A stretch of DNA of 32,673 bases. It comes from JBDZVM01 sp040255675 (GTDB taxonomy: Bacteria > Actinomycetota > Actinomycetes > Acidothermales > Acidothermaceae). The position numbers and the translations under genes were made by a program. This document shows positions 24,439 to 31,229 of the stretch, in pieces. Under the pieces are notes generated by a model that ran no database searches, had not been told where the DNA came from, and saw only the letters and a program-made list of their open reading frames with translations. Numbering within the stretch: position 1 is the first letter of the stretch; each line of letters begins with the position of its first letter. Location of the stretch: the NCBI GenBank assembly GCA_040255675.1, contig JBDZVM010000041.1, positions 1-32,673 of the forward strand. The letters are read 5' to 3'.

Positions 24439-24813
24439 ATGTCAAAGATCGTGCATTTCGAGATCCCGGTCGACGACACCAGGCGAGCTACATCGTTTTA
24501 CCACGATGTTTTCGGCTGGGAGATCTCACAATACGAAGACCAGCGTTATTGGTTGGTGCGAGCCGGCGCCGACGACGAACTTGGCGCCAACGGAGCACTC
24601 GTCGAGCGGGGTGACTTGCACAAGGCCCCGGTCGTGATCGCGGCGGTCGACGACATCGACGACGCGCTGATGCGGGTAGAGAAGGCTGGCGGGCGCGTGA
24701 CACAAGGCAAGCAACCGATCCCGGGCATGGGCTGGGCGGCGTATGCCAACGACACCGAGGGTAACGCGTTGGGGATGTTTCAAATGGACGCCAGCGCTGG
24801 GGCAAACATCTAG
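24439..24813 (+). CDS. VOC-superfamily (glyoxalase/dioxygenase fold) protein
   Basis: A single-domain protein of 124 residues. It has the VOC opening VHFEIPVDDTRRATSFYHDVFGWEI, here split as VHFEIPVDDTRRATSFYHDV and FGWEI, a middle AAVDDIDDALMRVEKAGGRV, and the closing GMGWAAYANDTEGNALGMFQ with a C-terminal Glu-type position. VOC proteins use a divalent metal or act as binding or resistance proteins, and this short subgroup has no fixed reaction. The ATG at 24439 follows a GGGAAG. It stands alone on the plus strand, convergent with the methyltransferase. Confidence 0.86.
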   Translation: MSKIVHFEIPVDDTRRATSFYHDVFGWEISQYEDQRYWLVRAGADDELGANGALVERGDLHKAPVVIAAVDDIDDALMRVEKAGGRVTQGKQPIPGMGWAAYANDTEGNALGMFQMDASAGANI

Positions 24814-24860
24814 CGAGACAACGCTCGACATTGACGTGATCACCGCGCGCATGCCCACCG

Positions 24861-25511
24861 TTAACGCGCGTCCCGCCGAGCCGCGACGACCGTCCAGATG
24901 AAGCCGTGGCGGGTGGCGAACGGACGCAAACCCTGTTCGACGACCACTTGACGCATCGCGCGAGGCGAGTGTACGAACGCGCGAAACTCGTTGCCTTTCA
25001 ATCGATTGACTACGTTCTCGGTCGCGATGCTCGCCTGCCACAACGGTTGCCTCGGCGGATGGCTGAATACCAGGCCGCGACGGGCATGGTCGGCGGCCGC
25101 ACCCAGCAGGCTCCGGTAATCGGGGTAGCAGCACACTACGCGATGCAAGACCACGATGTCGGCCGGTTCGACATCGCTGGGGCGCGTCGCAATGTCGAGC
25201 ACGCGCCGCTCGACTCGGCCGGTGAATCCATGGTCGTTAAGAAGCTGACGAGCGGCCGGCTCGTACGCCGACGAAAGCTCCAGATTGACCGCTCTTTGCG
25301 CACCTCGTCGAAGCAGTTCGATGTGAACAGCGCCGATTCCGCCGCCTATTTCGAGGATCGTCGCGTCGCGCACGCCGAGTTGTGTCGCCAAGTCGACGAC
25401 GCGCCGCGCGGATCGCCCTGGTCCGTGGGCGCGGTATCGATCCGCCATGCGCCCTGCCATAGCGGCATCGAATACTTCTTCGTGCCCGCCTGTGCCGCAG
25501 CAGTTCACCAC
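24861..25511 (-). CDS. Class I SAM-dependent methyltransferase
   Basis: A 216-residue methyltransferase. The SAM motif I reads ILEIGGGIGAVHIELLRRGA, followed by an acidic motif II in NLELSSAYEPAARQLL and motif IV-like DIVVLHRVVCCYPDY. The N-terminal CCGTGG-EEVF and RYRAHGPGRSARRVV segments are typical of a group related to Mg-protoporphyrin O-methyltransferase-like proteins, but no substrate can be read. The GTG at 25511 has no clear ribosome site. It follows the small VOC gene by 33 nt and is last in a VOC-VOC-methyltransferase operon. Confidence 0.85.
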   Translation of the reverse strand: MVNCCGTGGHEEVFDAAMAGRMADRYRAHGPGRSARRVVDLATQLGVRDATILEIGGGIGAVHIELLRRGAQRAVNLELSSAYEPAARQLLNDHGFTGRVERRVLDIATRPSDVEPADIVVLHRVVCCYPDYRSLLGAAADHARRGLVFSHPPRQPLWQASIATENVVNRLKGNEFRAFVHSPRAMRQVVVEQGLRPFATRHGFIWTVVAARRDAR

Positions 25512-25544
25512 ACGGCCACTATGGCACTCATCGCCCGCCTGCGC

Positions 25545-25919
25545 TCACGCCCCGGCGGTATGGCAAACGGCTTCGACGTTGTTGCCGTCGGGATCGCGTA
25601 CAAAGGCGCCGTAATAACCGGCGTGGTATTCGGGCCACAGTCGCGGTTCGTGCAGGACGGCGGCGTCGCGGGCGATCGCCGCGGCGAAGAACTCGTCGAC
25701 TGCGCGGGTCGTGTCCGCCGCGAACGCGAGGTGGGCTTCGCGAAAACCGTCGCCGGTGTTTCGAGGACCAAGCCAGAAATCAGGCTTCGACCCGACGCCG
25801 AACCCGACGACTTGGCCGAAATCCATGACTCGGTGCGCACCCAGCGGGGCAAGAACGGCGTCGTAGAACGCGGCGCTCGCTCCGACATCGGCACACTGGA
25901 TAGACACGTGATCAATCAT
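25545..25919 (-). CDS. VOC-superfamily protein, single domain
   Basis: A 124-residue glyoxalase-fold protein. The start is ATG 25919; the open frame runs further upstream, but the family opening MIDHVSIQCADVGASAAFYD begins there. The rest reads VGFGVGSKPDFWLGPRNTGD, REAHLAFAADTTRAVDEFF and GYYGAFVRDPDGNNVEAVCH, matching VOC proteins with a metal-ligand His at DHVSI and Glu at NNVEAVCH. It lies between the two-domain VOC gene and the methyltransferase with gaps of 40 and 33 nt. Reaction unknown. Confidence 0.88.
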   Translation of the reverse strand: MIDHVSIQCADVGASAAFYDAVLAPLGAHRVMDFGQVVGFGVGSKPDFWLGPRNTGDGFREAHLAFAADTTRAVDEFFAAAIARDAAVLHEPRLWPEYHAGYYGAFVRDPDGNNVEAVCHTAGA

Positions 25920-25959
25920 GCCGCCATCATGCCGAGATTCACCCTCGCGCGGCAGTGCC

Positions 25960-26766
25960 CTATGGCACGAGGTTTTCCGCGTTCGGCCCGCGTAACTTGA
26001 ACACGGCGCCGGTCGCGTCGGTGGCTTCCGCGAGTCGGCCGTAGGGGGTGTCTTCGGCGCGACGCACGATCTCTCCACCAAGAGCGGCGATTTTTGTAAG
26101 GGCCGCATCGACGTTGTCGACCCCGAAGTAGATCGACCACTGTGCTGGGGCGCCTGCGGGCAGCCAGGCCGATGCATCCATGACGCCCGCGAGCTGCCGG
26201 TCGCCGTCGACCGCTAGCGTGTAGCGGAAGTCGGGTCCCTGGCTCACATCGTTGATATTCCAGCGGAACACCTGGCGGTAAAAGCTCACGGCGTCGTCAT
26301 AACGGCGGGTGTGCAGCTCGAACCAGGACGGCGTGCCAGGCTTGCCCACGATGCCGAAACCCGCGTGCGTGCCGGGCTGCCACACGCCGATCGTGCCGCC
26401 CGCGGGATCGCCCACGACGGCCATCGTGCCGAGATCGGCAACCGGCATCGGTTCCACATAGATCTGGCCGCCGTTCGCGGTCGCGAGGGCGACCGTCTTG
26501 GTGGCGTCGTCAGTAGCAAGGTAGATCGACCACACGTCAGGTTGGCCGGCTCCCGGCTGCCCTGCCATGCACCCGGCTACCAGCGCGCCGTCCTTCCTGA
26601 AGTTGAAGTAACCGCCGAACGCTGGATTGGGCTCGTCCGCCGTCCAGCCGAAAAGGTTGGAGTAGAAGTCGCGGGCCCGGGTCGTGTCGGAGGTCATGAG
26701 ATCGATCCAACAGGGCGCTCCGATCAACGCCTTGTGGTGCACGGGCATGTTCTGTTGCGCTGGCAT
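25960..26766 (-). CDS. Two-domain VOC-superfamily protein (Cfp30B-like)
   Basis: A protein of 268 residues with two glyoxalase-fold halves, similar in layout to the mycobacterial Cfp30B-type proteins. Half one begins GAPCWIDLMTSDTTRARDFY and ends GDPAGGTIGVWQPG; half two begins GTPSWFELHTRRYDDAVSFY and ends DATGAVFKLRG. ATG 26766 is chosen because AAGGAG stands 8 nt before it; an in-frame ATG at 26802 lacks a ribosome site. It is the first gene of the VOC-VOC-methyltransferase operon and is divergent from the ECF sigma gene, a neighbour pairing that suggests control by that factor. The biochemical role of this family is not established. Confidence 0.9.
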   Translation of the reverse strand: MPAQQNMPVHHKALIGAPCWIDLMTSDTTRARDFYSNLFGWTADEPNPAFGGYFNFRKDGALVAGCMAGQPGAGQPDVWSIYLATDDATKTVALATANGGQIYVEPMPVADLGTMAVVGDPAGGTIGVWQPGTHAGFGIVGKPGTPSWFELHTRRYDDAVSFYRQVFRWNINDVSQGPDFRYTLAVDGDRQLAGVMDASAWLPAGAPAQWSIYFGVDNVDAALTKIAALGGEIVRRAEDTPYGRLAEATDATGAVFKLRGPNAENLVP

Positions 26767-26791
26767 CGGCTGACTCCTTACGGACGACGAG

Positions 26792-26806
26792 GCAGGTGTC
26801 ACCTGC
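26792..26806. promoter_or_regulatory. Perfect palindrome between the VOC operon and the ECF sigma gene
   Basis: GCAGGTG-T-CACCTGC is a 15-bp perfect inverted repeat, 26 nt upstream of the VOC start at 26766 and 85 nt before the sigma start. It contains TGTCAC, which resembles the -35 of some SigJ/ECF41-type promoters, and may be an operator or part of an ECF promoter. No matching -10 could be assigned with confidence. Confidence 0.4.
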
Positions 26807-26878
26807 TAGAGACGCCGTAGCGACGCCGAAATCATCGCTCGCGTATTCGCGCGCTTCCGAGATCTCGCGGACGTTGTC

Positions 26879-26884
26879 TAGCAT
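26879..26884 (+). promoter_or_regulatory. Candidate -10 element for a leaderless sigma-factor mRNA
   Basis: TAGCAT (TANNNT) ends 7 nt before the ATG at 26891, so the predicted mRNA starts at or next to the start codon. The only purine-rich stretch (GAGG at 26885-26888) is too close to serve as a normal ribosome site. The upstream -35 position reads TTCCGA, a poor match. Confidence 0.4.
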
Positions 26885-26890
26885 GAGGCG

Positions 26891-27877
26891 ATGAGCACAC
26901 TGAGCGCTCCGCCTGACGATCTGGAGCAGCAGTTCGAGCGGCATCGGGTCGAGTTGCGCGGATACTGCTATCGCATGCTGGCATCCCCGTTCGAGGCGGA
27001 CGACGCCGTGCAGGAGACCTTCATTCGCGCGTGGCGCGGATACAAGTCGTTCGAGGGCCGCGCCTCTTTGCGATCGTGGTTGTACCGCATTGCCACGAAC
27101 GTCTGCCTCGACATGCGCCGAAGCGTGCAGCGGCGCGCTCGCCCGATGGATCTCGGTCCCGCGAGGGAGCCGCTTCTGGAGAACCTGCGTGAACTGCCTG
27201 AAGTGACGTGGCTGGAGCCGATACCGGATTCGCACGTGATTTCTGGTGATCCCGCCGAGGCGGCGATCGCGCGCGAGAGCGTTCGTCTTGCCTTCGTGGC
27301 AGCGTTGCAACACCTTCCGGCCCGACAGCGCGCGGCGCTCATCTTGTGCGACGTGTTGCAATGGAAAGCGAGCGAAGCGGCAGGGCTTCTCGAAACCACA
27401 GTGGCCTCGGTGAACAGCGCTTTGCAGCGAGCGCGTGCGACCCTCGAGGCGGTACGACCGTCCATCGGTAGCAAGGATTCGACGCTTTCGGACGACGACC
27501 ACCGGCTGCTTTCTCGGTATGTCGACGCGTTTCAGGCTTACGACGTCGAGAAGCTCACTGAGCTGATTCACGAGGACGCGATCCAGTCGATGCCGCCGTA
27601 TGATCTCTGGCTTTCGGGTCGCAACGACATCTTGGCCTGGTGGTTCGGCCCGGGTATCGCCTGCCGAGACTCGCGAGTGATCCCTACGCTCGGCGCCAAT
27701 GGCCTTCCGGCGTTCGGGCAGTACAAGCGCAGCGATGATGGCGGTTACGCACCGTGGGCATTGCAGGTGGTGGAGTTGCGAGACGGCAAGATAGCCGAGT
27801 TCACGTTCTTTCTCGCTACTCAGACTTTGTTCCCGCTTTTCGGGCTCCCGCCGAGGCTAGAAGGCTCTTCGGCCTGA
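26891..27877 (+). CDS. ECF RNA polymerase sigma factor with a SnoaL-like C-terminal domain
   Basis: A 328-residue group IV sigma factor. Region 2 lies at about residues 14-80 (RGYCYRMLASPFEADDAVQE, then TFIRAWRGYKSFEG and LRSWLYRIATNVCLDMRR). Region 4 lies at about 137-187 (LQHLPARQRAALILCDVLQW, SEAAGLLETTVASVNSALQR). Residues about 205-320 form a SnoaL-like domain (LLSRYVDAFQAYDVEKLTEL, and HEDAIQSMPPYDLWLSGR), as in the SigG/SigJ-type ECF groups. There this domain tunes activity in place of a separate anti-sigma factor, and none is seen nearby. It is divergent from the VOC operon, a likely target. Confidence 0.92.
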   Translation: MSTLSAPPDDLEQQFERHRVELRGYCYRMLASPFEADDAVQETFIRAWRGYKSFEGRASLRSWLYRIATNVCLDMRRSVQRRARPMDLGPAREPLLENLRELPEVTWLEPIPDSHVISGDPAEAAIARESVRLAFVAALQHLPARQRAALILCDVLQWKASEAAGLLETTVASVNSALQRARATLEAVRPSIGSKDSTLSDDDHRLLSRYVDAFQAYDVEKLTELIHEDAIQSMPPYDLWLSGRNDILAWWFGPGIACRDSRVIPTLGANGLPAFGQYKRSDDGGYAPWALQVVELRDGKIAEFTFFLATQTLFPLFGLPPRLEGSSA

Positions 27878-27884
27878 CGCGCCA

Positions 27885-28403
27885 CTAACTCCCGACGACG
27901 GTCAACACGACAGAGCCTACTTCGGCTGGTTTGTCGGAGCACGAACTGCCGGTCGCGCAGGCCGATTGTTGGCGGACGACGACAGTCGCGGTGCCGCCAG
28001 CCGTGCCCTTGAAGTATCCCGGGAAGTTTGGCACCGCGCGTACGACGTCGCTACCTGGCGGTTGAATTTCGTACGTCGTGTGCTTGCCGTTGTTTTGGTC
28101 GACTGGTGGAAGTACGACATGCGCGACCGCGTTCTTTTGCAGGTTGACGGCGACGCGAGCCTTGTTGGCCTCTACCTCGATACTTGCGGCAGGTGGATTT
28201 GACGACGGCGATTTGGCCGCGGTGCCCGCCGGCGCGTTGGCTCTAGTCGAAGAGGTAAACGGCTCATGGCTGTGCGCTGACGTGCAGCCGGCCACGGCAA
28301 GCAGCACGATCAACGCACCGCATACGCCCAGGCGCCACGGAGAAAAACGAGCATTCGCGATGTGCAGGAGCGCCAAACTACCCTCCCTGTGCGTGGCTCC
28401 CAT
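27885..28403 (-). CDS. Unknown lipoprotein under a CelR-type operator
   Basis: A 172-residue exported protein that I do not recognise. It has a long N-region, then LGVCGALIVLLAVAGC with lipobox Cys40. A Ser/Thr/Pro/Ala-rich spacer follows to about residue 75. The C-terminal part is beta-rich: ARVAVNLQKNAVAHVVLPPV, a GTAGGTATVVVRQQ stretch, two Cys (CATGSSC) that may bond, and EVGSVVLTVV at the end. This looks like a small Ig-like or I42-inhibitor-like sandwich, but I cannot place it. It converges on the sigma-factor gene with 7 nt between the stops. A CelR-type operator and a TAGTCT -10 lie just upstream, so it may belong to the cellulose response. Confidence 0.75.
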   Translation of the reverse strand: MGATHREGSLALLHIANARFSPWRLGVCGALIVLLAVAGCTSAHSHEPFTSSTRANAPAGTAAKSPSSNPPAASIEVEANKARVAVNLQKNAVAHVVLPPVDQNNGKHTTYEIQPPGSDVVRAVPNFPGYFKGTAGGTATVVVRQQSACATGSSCSDKPAEVGSVVLTVVGS

Positions 28404-28428
28404 GCTTTCAGAGCAACGGTCGTCTCGA

Positions 28429-28442
28429 TGGGAACGATCCCA
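28429..28442. promoter_or_regulatory. CelR/CebR-type operator before the lipoprotein gene
   Basis: TGGGAACGATCCCA agrees at 12 of 14 positions with the known CelR/CebR site TGGGAGCGCTCCCA of Thermobifida and Streptomyces (recalled). On the minus strand it lies 26 nt before the lipoprotein start and covers the predicted transcription start. A second such site lies before the endoglucanase (28792-28805). Confidence 0.72.
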
Positions 28443-28443
28443 C

Positions 28444-28449
28444 AGACTA
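28444..28449 (-). promoter_or_regulatory. Candidate -10 for the lipoprotein gene
   Basis: Read on the minus strand this is TAGTCT, the same hexamer as at the importer promoter. It would place the start of transcription near 28437, inside the CelR-type operator. No good -35 is seen 17-18 nt upstream. The hexamer is also part of a small AGAC-TACG-GTCT hairpin. Confidence 0.4.
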
Positions 28450-28462
28450 CGGTCTCACATCG

Positions 28463-28476
28463 CCCGCTTTAGCGGG
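28463..28476. terminator. Short hairpin in the lipoprotein-endoglucanase gap
   Basis: CCCGC-TTTA-GCGGG is a perfect 5-bp stem with a 4-nt loop, followed on the plus strand by a T-rich run (TCATTGATTTT). It could be a weak terminator, but no plus-strand gene ends here, so its role is unclear. Confidence 0.25.
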
Positions 28477-28541
28477 TCATTGATTTTCCAAATTTCGGTA
28501 AACTGATGTCGATGATCCAATCCTTCTTGGAGGCAGTCGTG

Positions 28542-28583
28542 ATGCGTTTGCGGCTGTGGCTGTCTACGCGGTCGCTAAACTAA
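28542..28583 (+). CDS. Possible 13-residue mini-ORF with a strong ribosome site
   Basis: ATG 28542 is preceded by GGAGG at 28529-28533 with 8-nt spacing and encodes MRLRLWLSTRSLN before TAA. It could be a leader peptide, or the remnant of a lost gene. There is no other support. Confidence 0.2.
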   Translation: MRLRLWLSTRSLN

Positions 28584-28743
28584 TCGGTTGTGTAAATTTG
28601 CCGATGACGCGGGAAAAACGCCACCGCTTCGCACTGCATCACGCTAAGTCGCTGCCGTTGCCAAAGATTGCGGCGAAGTCACGAGTTCCTACTCTGGACG
28701 CTCTTGACTCACTGCGGAGTGTTCCACCTTTCGGCACGGGCCC

Positions 28744-28772
28744 TTGACAGAGGTAACCCTCCGAGCTAACAC
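28744..28772 (+). promoter_or_regulatory. Promoter of the endoglucanase operon
   Basis: A perfect TTGACA at 28744-28749, a 17-nt spacer, then TAACAC at 28767-28772. Transcription would start near 28779, just upstream of the CelR-type operator, leaving a leader of about 260 nt. Confidence 0.6.
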
Positions 28773-28791
28773 TCACCAACACGCAACGGAA

Positions 28792-28805
28792 TGGGATCGT
28801 TCCCA
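28792..28805. promoter_or_regulatory. CelR/CebR-type operator before the endoglucanase
   Basis: TGGGATCGTTCCCA is a near-perfect palindrome that agrees at 12 of 14 positions with TGGGAGCGCTCCCA. It lies about 13 nt after the predicted start of transcription. A loose half-site TGGGAA follows at 28810-28815. In relatives a LacI-family protein binds such sites and lets go when cellobiose is present. Confidence 0.78.
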
Positions 28806-29039
28806 AGGATGGGAACCGGTCGGCGTGCCCGGGGGTGCGCGACGCCGGTGGGCTGGGCAATGGTGCCCGGGCAGAGCGTCCGCCCGCGGCGCCCGTAACG
28901 AGGGACGCCTAGTCGAATCGCTTTCACGGGGGCTCGAGGCGCCGGTGGCGTTCGGCTCCGAGAGAAATTTCGAAATCCACGCCCTCGGACGGTCAGACGA
29001 CCGCCCGACGCGCACCTGTGCTCCCGAGGAGGGGAACGG

Positions 29040-31142
29040 ATGGTTCGCTCGGCTCAACTTTGTATGTCACGTTGGCGGTGGCGAGGCGCTGTCGTGGTCG
29101 CCGTCCTCGCGCTCGTTGCTTCCACGATGAGTGCTCTTTTCGCGACCGCGGCACGGGCGGCTGGTACGGGCTACTGGCACACGAGCGGGCGCGAGATCGT
29201 CGATTCGGCCGGCAACCCGGTGCGTATCGCCGGCGTCAACTGGTTCGGCTTCGAGACGTCGAACGACGTCGTCCACGGCCTTTGGGCGCGCGATTACAAG
29301 AGCATGCTCGACCAGATGAAGTCGCTCGGCTACAACACGATCCGACTGCCGTACTCAGACGACATTTTGAAGCCGGGGACGATGCCGAACAGCATCAACT
29401 TCTATCAAATGAATCAGGATCTACAAGGGCTTACGTCGCTGCAGGTCATGGACAAGATTGTCGACTACGCAGGCTCGATCGGGTTACGAATCATCCTTGA
29501 CAGGCATCGTCCTGATGCCAGCGGCCAGTCGGCCCTTTGGTATACGAGCAGTGTTCCTGAGTCGACCTGGATCGCCGACCTCAAGGCGCTCGCACAGCGG
29601 TACGAAGGGAATCCGACCGTCGTCGGCATCGACCTGCACAACGAGCCGCACAGCCCCGCTTGTTGGGGTTGCGGTGACACCTCGACCGACTGGCGACTTG
29701 CAGCTGAACGTGCCGGTAACGCGGTGCTGTCTGTGAACCCGCACTTGCTGATCTTCGTCGAGGGCGTCGACACCTACAATGGCGACTCGTACTGGTGGGG
29801 CGGCAACTTGCAGGGTGTCGCGCAGTATCCGGTCGTGCTCAACGTACCGAACCAACTCGTCTACTCCGCACATGACTATGCGACCAGTGTTCACGATCAG
29901 CCTTGGTTCAGCGACCCCACCTTCCCGAACAACATGGCTGGCGTCTGGGACAAGAACTGGGGCTACATCTTCAAGCAAAACATTGCGCCTGTCTGGATCG
30001 GCGAATTCGGCACCACGCTGCAGTCGACGACTGACCAGACCTGGCTGAAGACGCTGGTTCAGTACTTGCGGCCGACGTCGCAGTACGGCGCCGACAGCTT
30101 CCAGTGGACCTTCTGGTCGTGGAATCCCGACTCCGGTGACACCGGCGGAATCCTGAAAGACGACTGGACAACCGTCGACACCGTCAAGGATTCCTATCTC
30201 ACATCGATCAAAGCGCCCGGTTTCGACGTCACCGGTGGCGGGACCGGTGGCGGTGGCACCACCGACACGACACCGCCGTCCACGCCTTCGAACTTGGCAG
30301 TGACGGGTACGACGAGCAGCAGCGTGTCGTTGTCGTGGTCGGCGTCGACCGACAACGTCGGTGTGACGAGCTACCAGGTTTTCCGTGGCAGCACACCTGT
30401 CGGGACGACGTCCGGCACCTCTTTCACTGATACCGGCCTCTCGGCCTCGACCGCTTATTCGTACACGGTCAAAGCGGTCGACGCCGCCGGGAATACTTCG
30501 GCTCCTTCGAGCGCCGTATCGGCGACGACAAAGTCAGCTTCGACCGCTGACACAACGCCGCCGTCCGCACCGTCAAATTTGTCGGTGACGGGTACGACCA
30601 GCAGCAGCGTGTCACTGTCGTGGTCGGCGTCGACCGACAACGTCGGTGTGACGGGCTACCAGGTCTTCCGTGGTAGCACGCGGGTTGGTACGGCGACAGG
30701 TACCTCGTTCACCGATTCGGGGCTGTCGGCGTCAACCGCGTATTCGTACACGGTGAAGGCAACTGACGCGGCCGGCAACGTGTCGACGGCATCGAACAGC
30801 GTGTCGGCGACGACGGCGGCCGCGGGCGGCGGCAGCAATGCCGGCTGCACCGCGACGTACACGAATTCCGACGACTGGGGTAACGGATTTACGGCCAATG
30901 TCACGGTGACGAACACCGGGACGGCAGCGACGAGTTCATGGAAGGTCACCTGGACCTTCGGAGGAAACCAGGTCATCACGAATTACTGGAATGCCGCGGT
31001 CACCTCGTCAGGGGAATCGATCACCGCGACAAGTATGAGCTACAACAACGTCATCCAACCGAGTCAACAAACAACGTTCGGCTTCCAAGCGTCGTACACG
31101 GGAAGCAATGCCTCACCGGTATTGACATGCGTGGCTAGTTGA
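29040..31142 (+). CDS. Secreted GH5 endoglucanase, E1-like, with two FN3 domains and a CBM2
   Basis: A 700-residue extracellular endo-beta-1,4-glucanase. ATG 29040 follows AGGAGG at 29027-29032 with 7-nt spacing; the signal peptide ends at Ala40. The catalytic domain (41 to about 395) holds the acid/base Glu202 in DLHNEPHS and the nucleophile Glu322 in WIGEFGTTLQS. Counted from the mature end these are 162 and 282, the E1 numbers of Acidothermus cellulolyticus, and blocks such as SRDYKSML-like LWARDYKSMLDQ, LPYSDDILKPGTMPNSINFY and DRHRPDASGQSALWYTSS look nearly the same as I recall E1. Two FN3 domains follow (409-497 and 504-592), then a CBM2 (601-700, WGNGFTANVTVTNTGTA) that binds crystalline cellulose. 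E1 itself has a Pro/Thr linker instead of FN3 domains. Confidence 0.95.
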   Translation: MVRSAQLCMSRWRWRGAVVVAVLALVASTMSALFATAARAAGTGYWHTSGREIVDSAGNPVRIAGVNWFGFETSNDVVHGLWARDYKSMLDQMKSLGYNTIRLPYSDDILKPGTMPNSINFYQMNQDLQGLTSLQVMDKIVDYAGSIGLRIILDRHRPDASGQSALWYTSSVPESTWIADLKALAQRYEGNPTVVGIDLHNEPHSPACWGCGDTSTDWRLAAERAGNAVLSVNPHLLIFVEGVDTYNGDSYWWGGNLQGVAQYPVVLNVPNQLVYSAHDYATSVHDQPWFSDPTFPNNMAGVWDKNWGYIFKQNIAPVWIGEFGTTLQSTTDQTWLKTLVQYLRPTSQYGADSFQWTFWSWNPDSGDTGGILKDDWTTVDTVKDSYLTSIKAPGFDVTGGGTGGGGTTDTTPPSTPSNLAVTGTTSSSVSLSWSASTDNVGVTSYQVFRGSTPVGTTSGTSFTDTGLSASTAYSYTVKAVDAAGNTSAPSSAVSATTKSASTADTTPPSAPSNLSVTGTTSSSVSLSWSASTDNVGVTGYQVFRGSTRVGTATGTSFTDSGLSASTAYSYTVKATDAAGNVSTASNSVSATTAAAGGGSNAGCTATYTNSDDWGNGFTANVTVTNTGTAATSSWKVTWTFGGNQVITNYWNAAVTSSGESITATSMSYNNVIQPSQQTTFGFQASYTGSNASPVLTCVAS
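30264..30815 (+). repeat. Tandem FN3-coding repeat inside the endoglucanase
   Basis: Two 267-nt units at 30264-30530 and 30549-30815, offset by 285 nt, encode nearly the same FN3 domain; for instance VTGTTSSSVSLSWSASTDNV occurs in both. Many codons are identical too, which suggests a recent duplication or conversion within the gene. Confidence 0.9.
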
Positions 31143-31146
31143 GCTC

Positions 31147-31188
31147 CCGGCGATGGGGCTGCGAGATGGTCACCAGCCCCATCGCCGG
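31147..31188. terminator. Perfect 15-bp stem-loop between the GH5 and GH6 genes
   Basis: CCGGCGATGGGGCTG (31147-31161) pairs fully with CAGCCCCATCGCCGG (31174-31188) across a 12-nt loop, 5 nt after the endoglucanase stop. There is no T-tract, and the next gene starts 41 nt later on the same strand, so partial termination or mRNA protection is more likely than full termination. Confidence 0.7.
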
Positions 31189-31229
31189 TGTCCAAGAACG
31201 ATCCATTCACCGAAGGAAAGGACCAGCAG

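Larger units (their letters stand above)
28404..29039. other. 636-nt regulatory gap before the endoglucanase
   Basis: No convincing protein gene lies here. From left to right it holds the minus-strand lipoprotein promoter with its CelR-type operator, a small hairpin, an AT-richer stretch with a 13-codon mini-ORF (28542-28583), the endoglucanase promoter and its CelR-type operator. A GC-rich leader of about 230 nt (28806-29039) then follows. The leader has several self-complementary GC tracts but matches no riboswitch class I can name by eye. Confidence 0.6.

Noticed and set aside
28556..28747. A 63-codon open frame in the same gap
   Set aside because: No ribosome site, no recognisable domain, and it ends in the endoglucanase -35. 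Probably chance.
28744..29130. A 128-codon open frame ahead of the endoglucanase
   Set aside because: It covers the promoter, the operator and the signal-peptide coding region in another frame, with a composition (Arg/Gly/Pro) expected from GC-rich noncoding DNA.
30656..30979. Antisense frame over the FN3/CBM2 region
   Set aside because: Shadow of the endoglucanase; the plus frame has clear domains and signal peptide.
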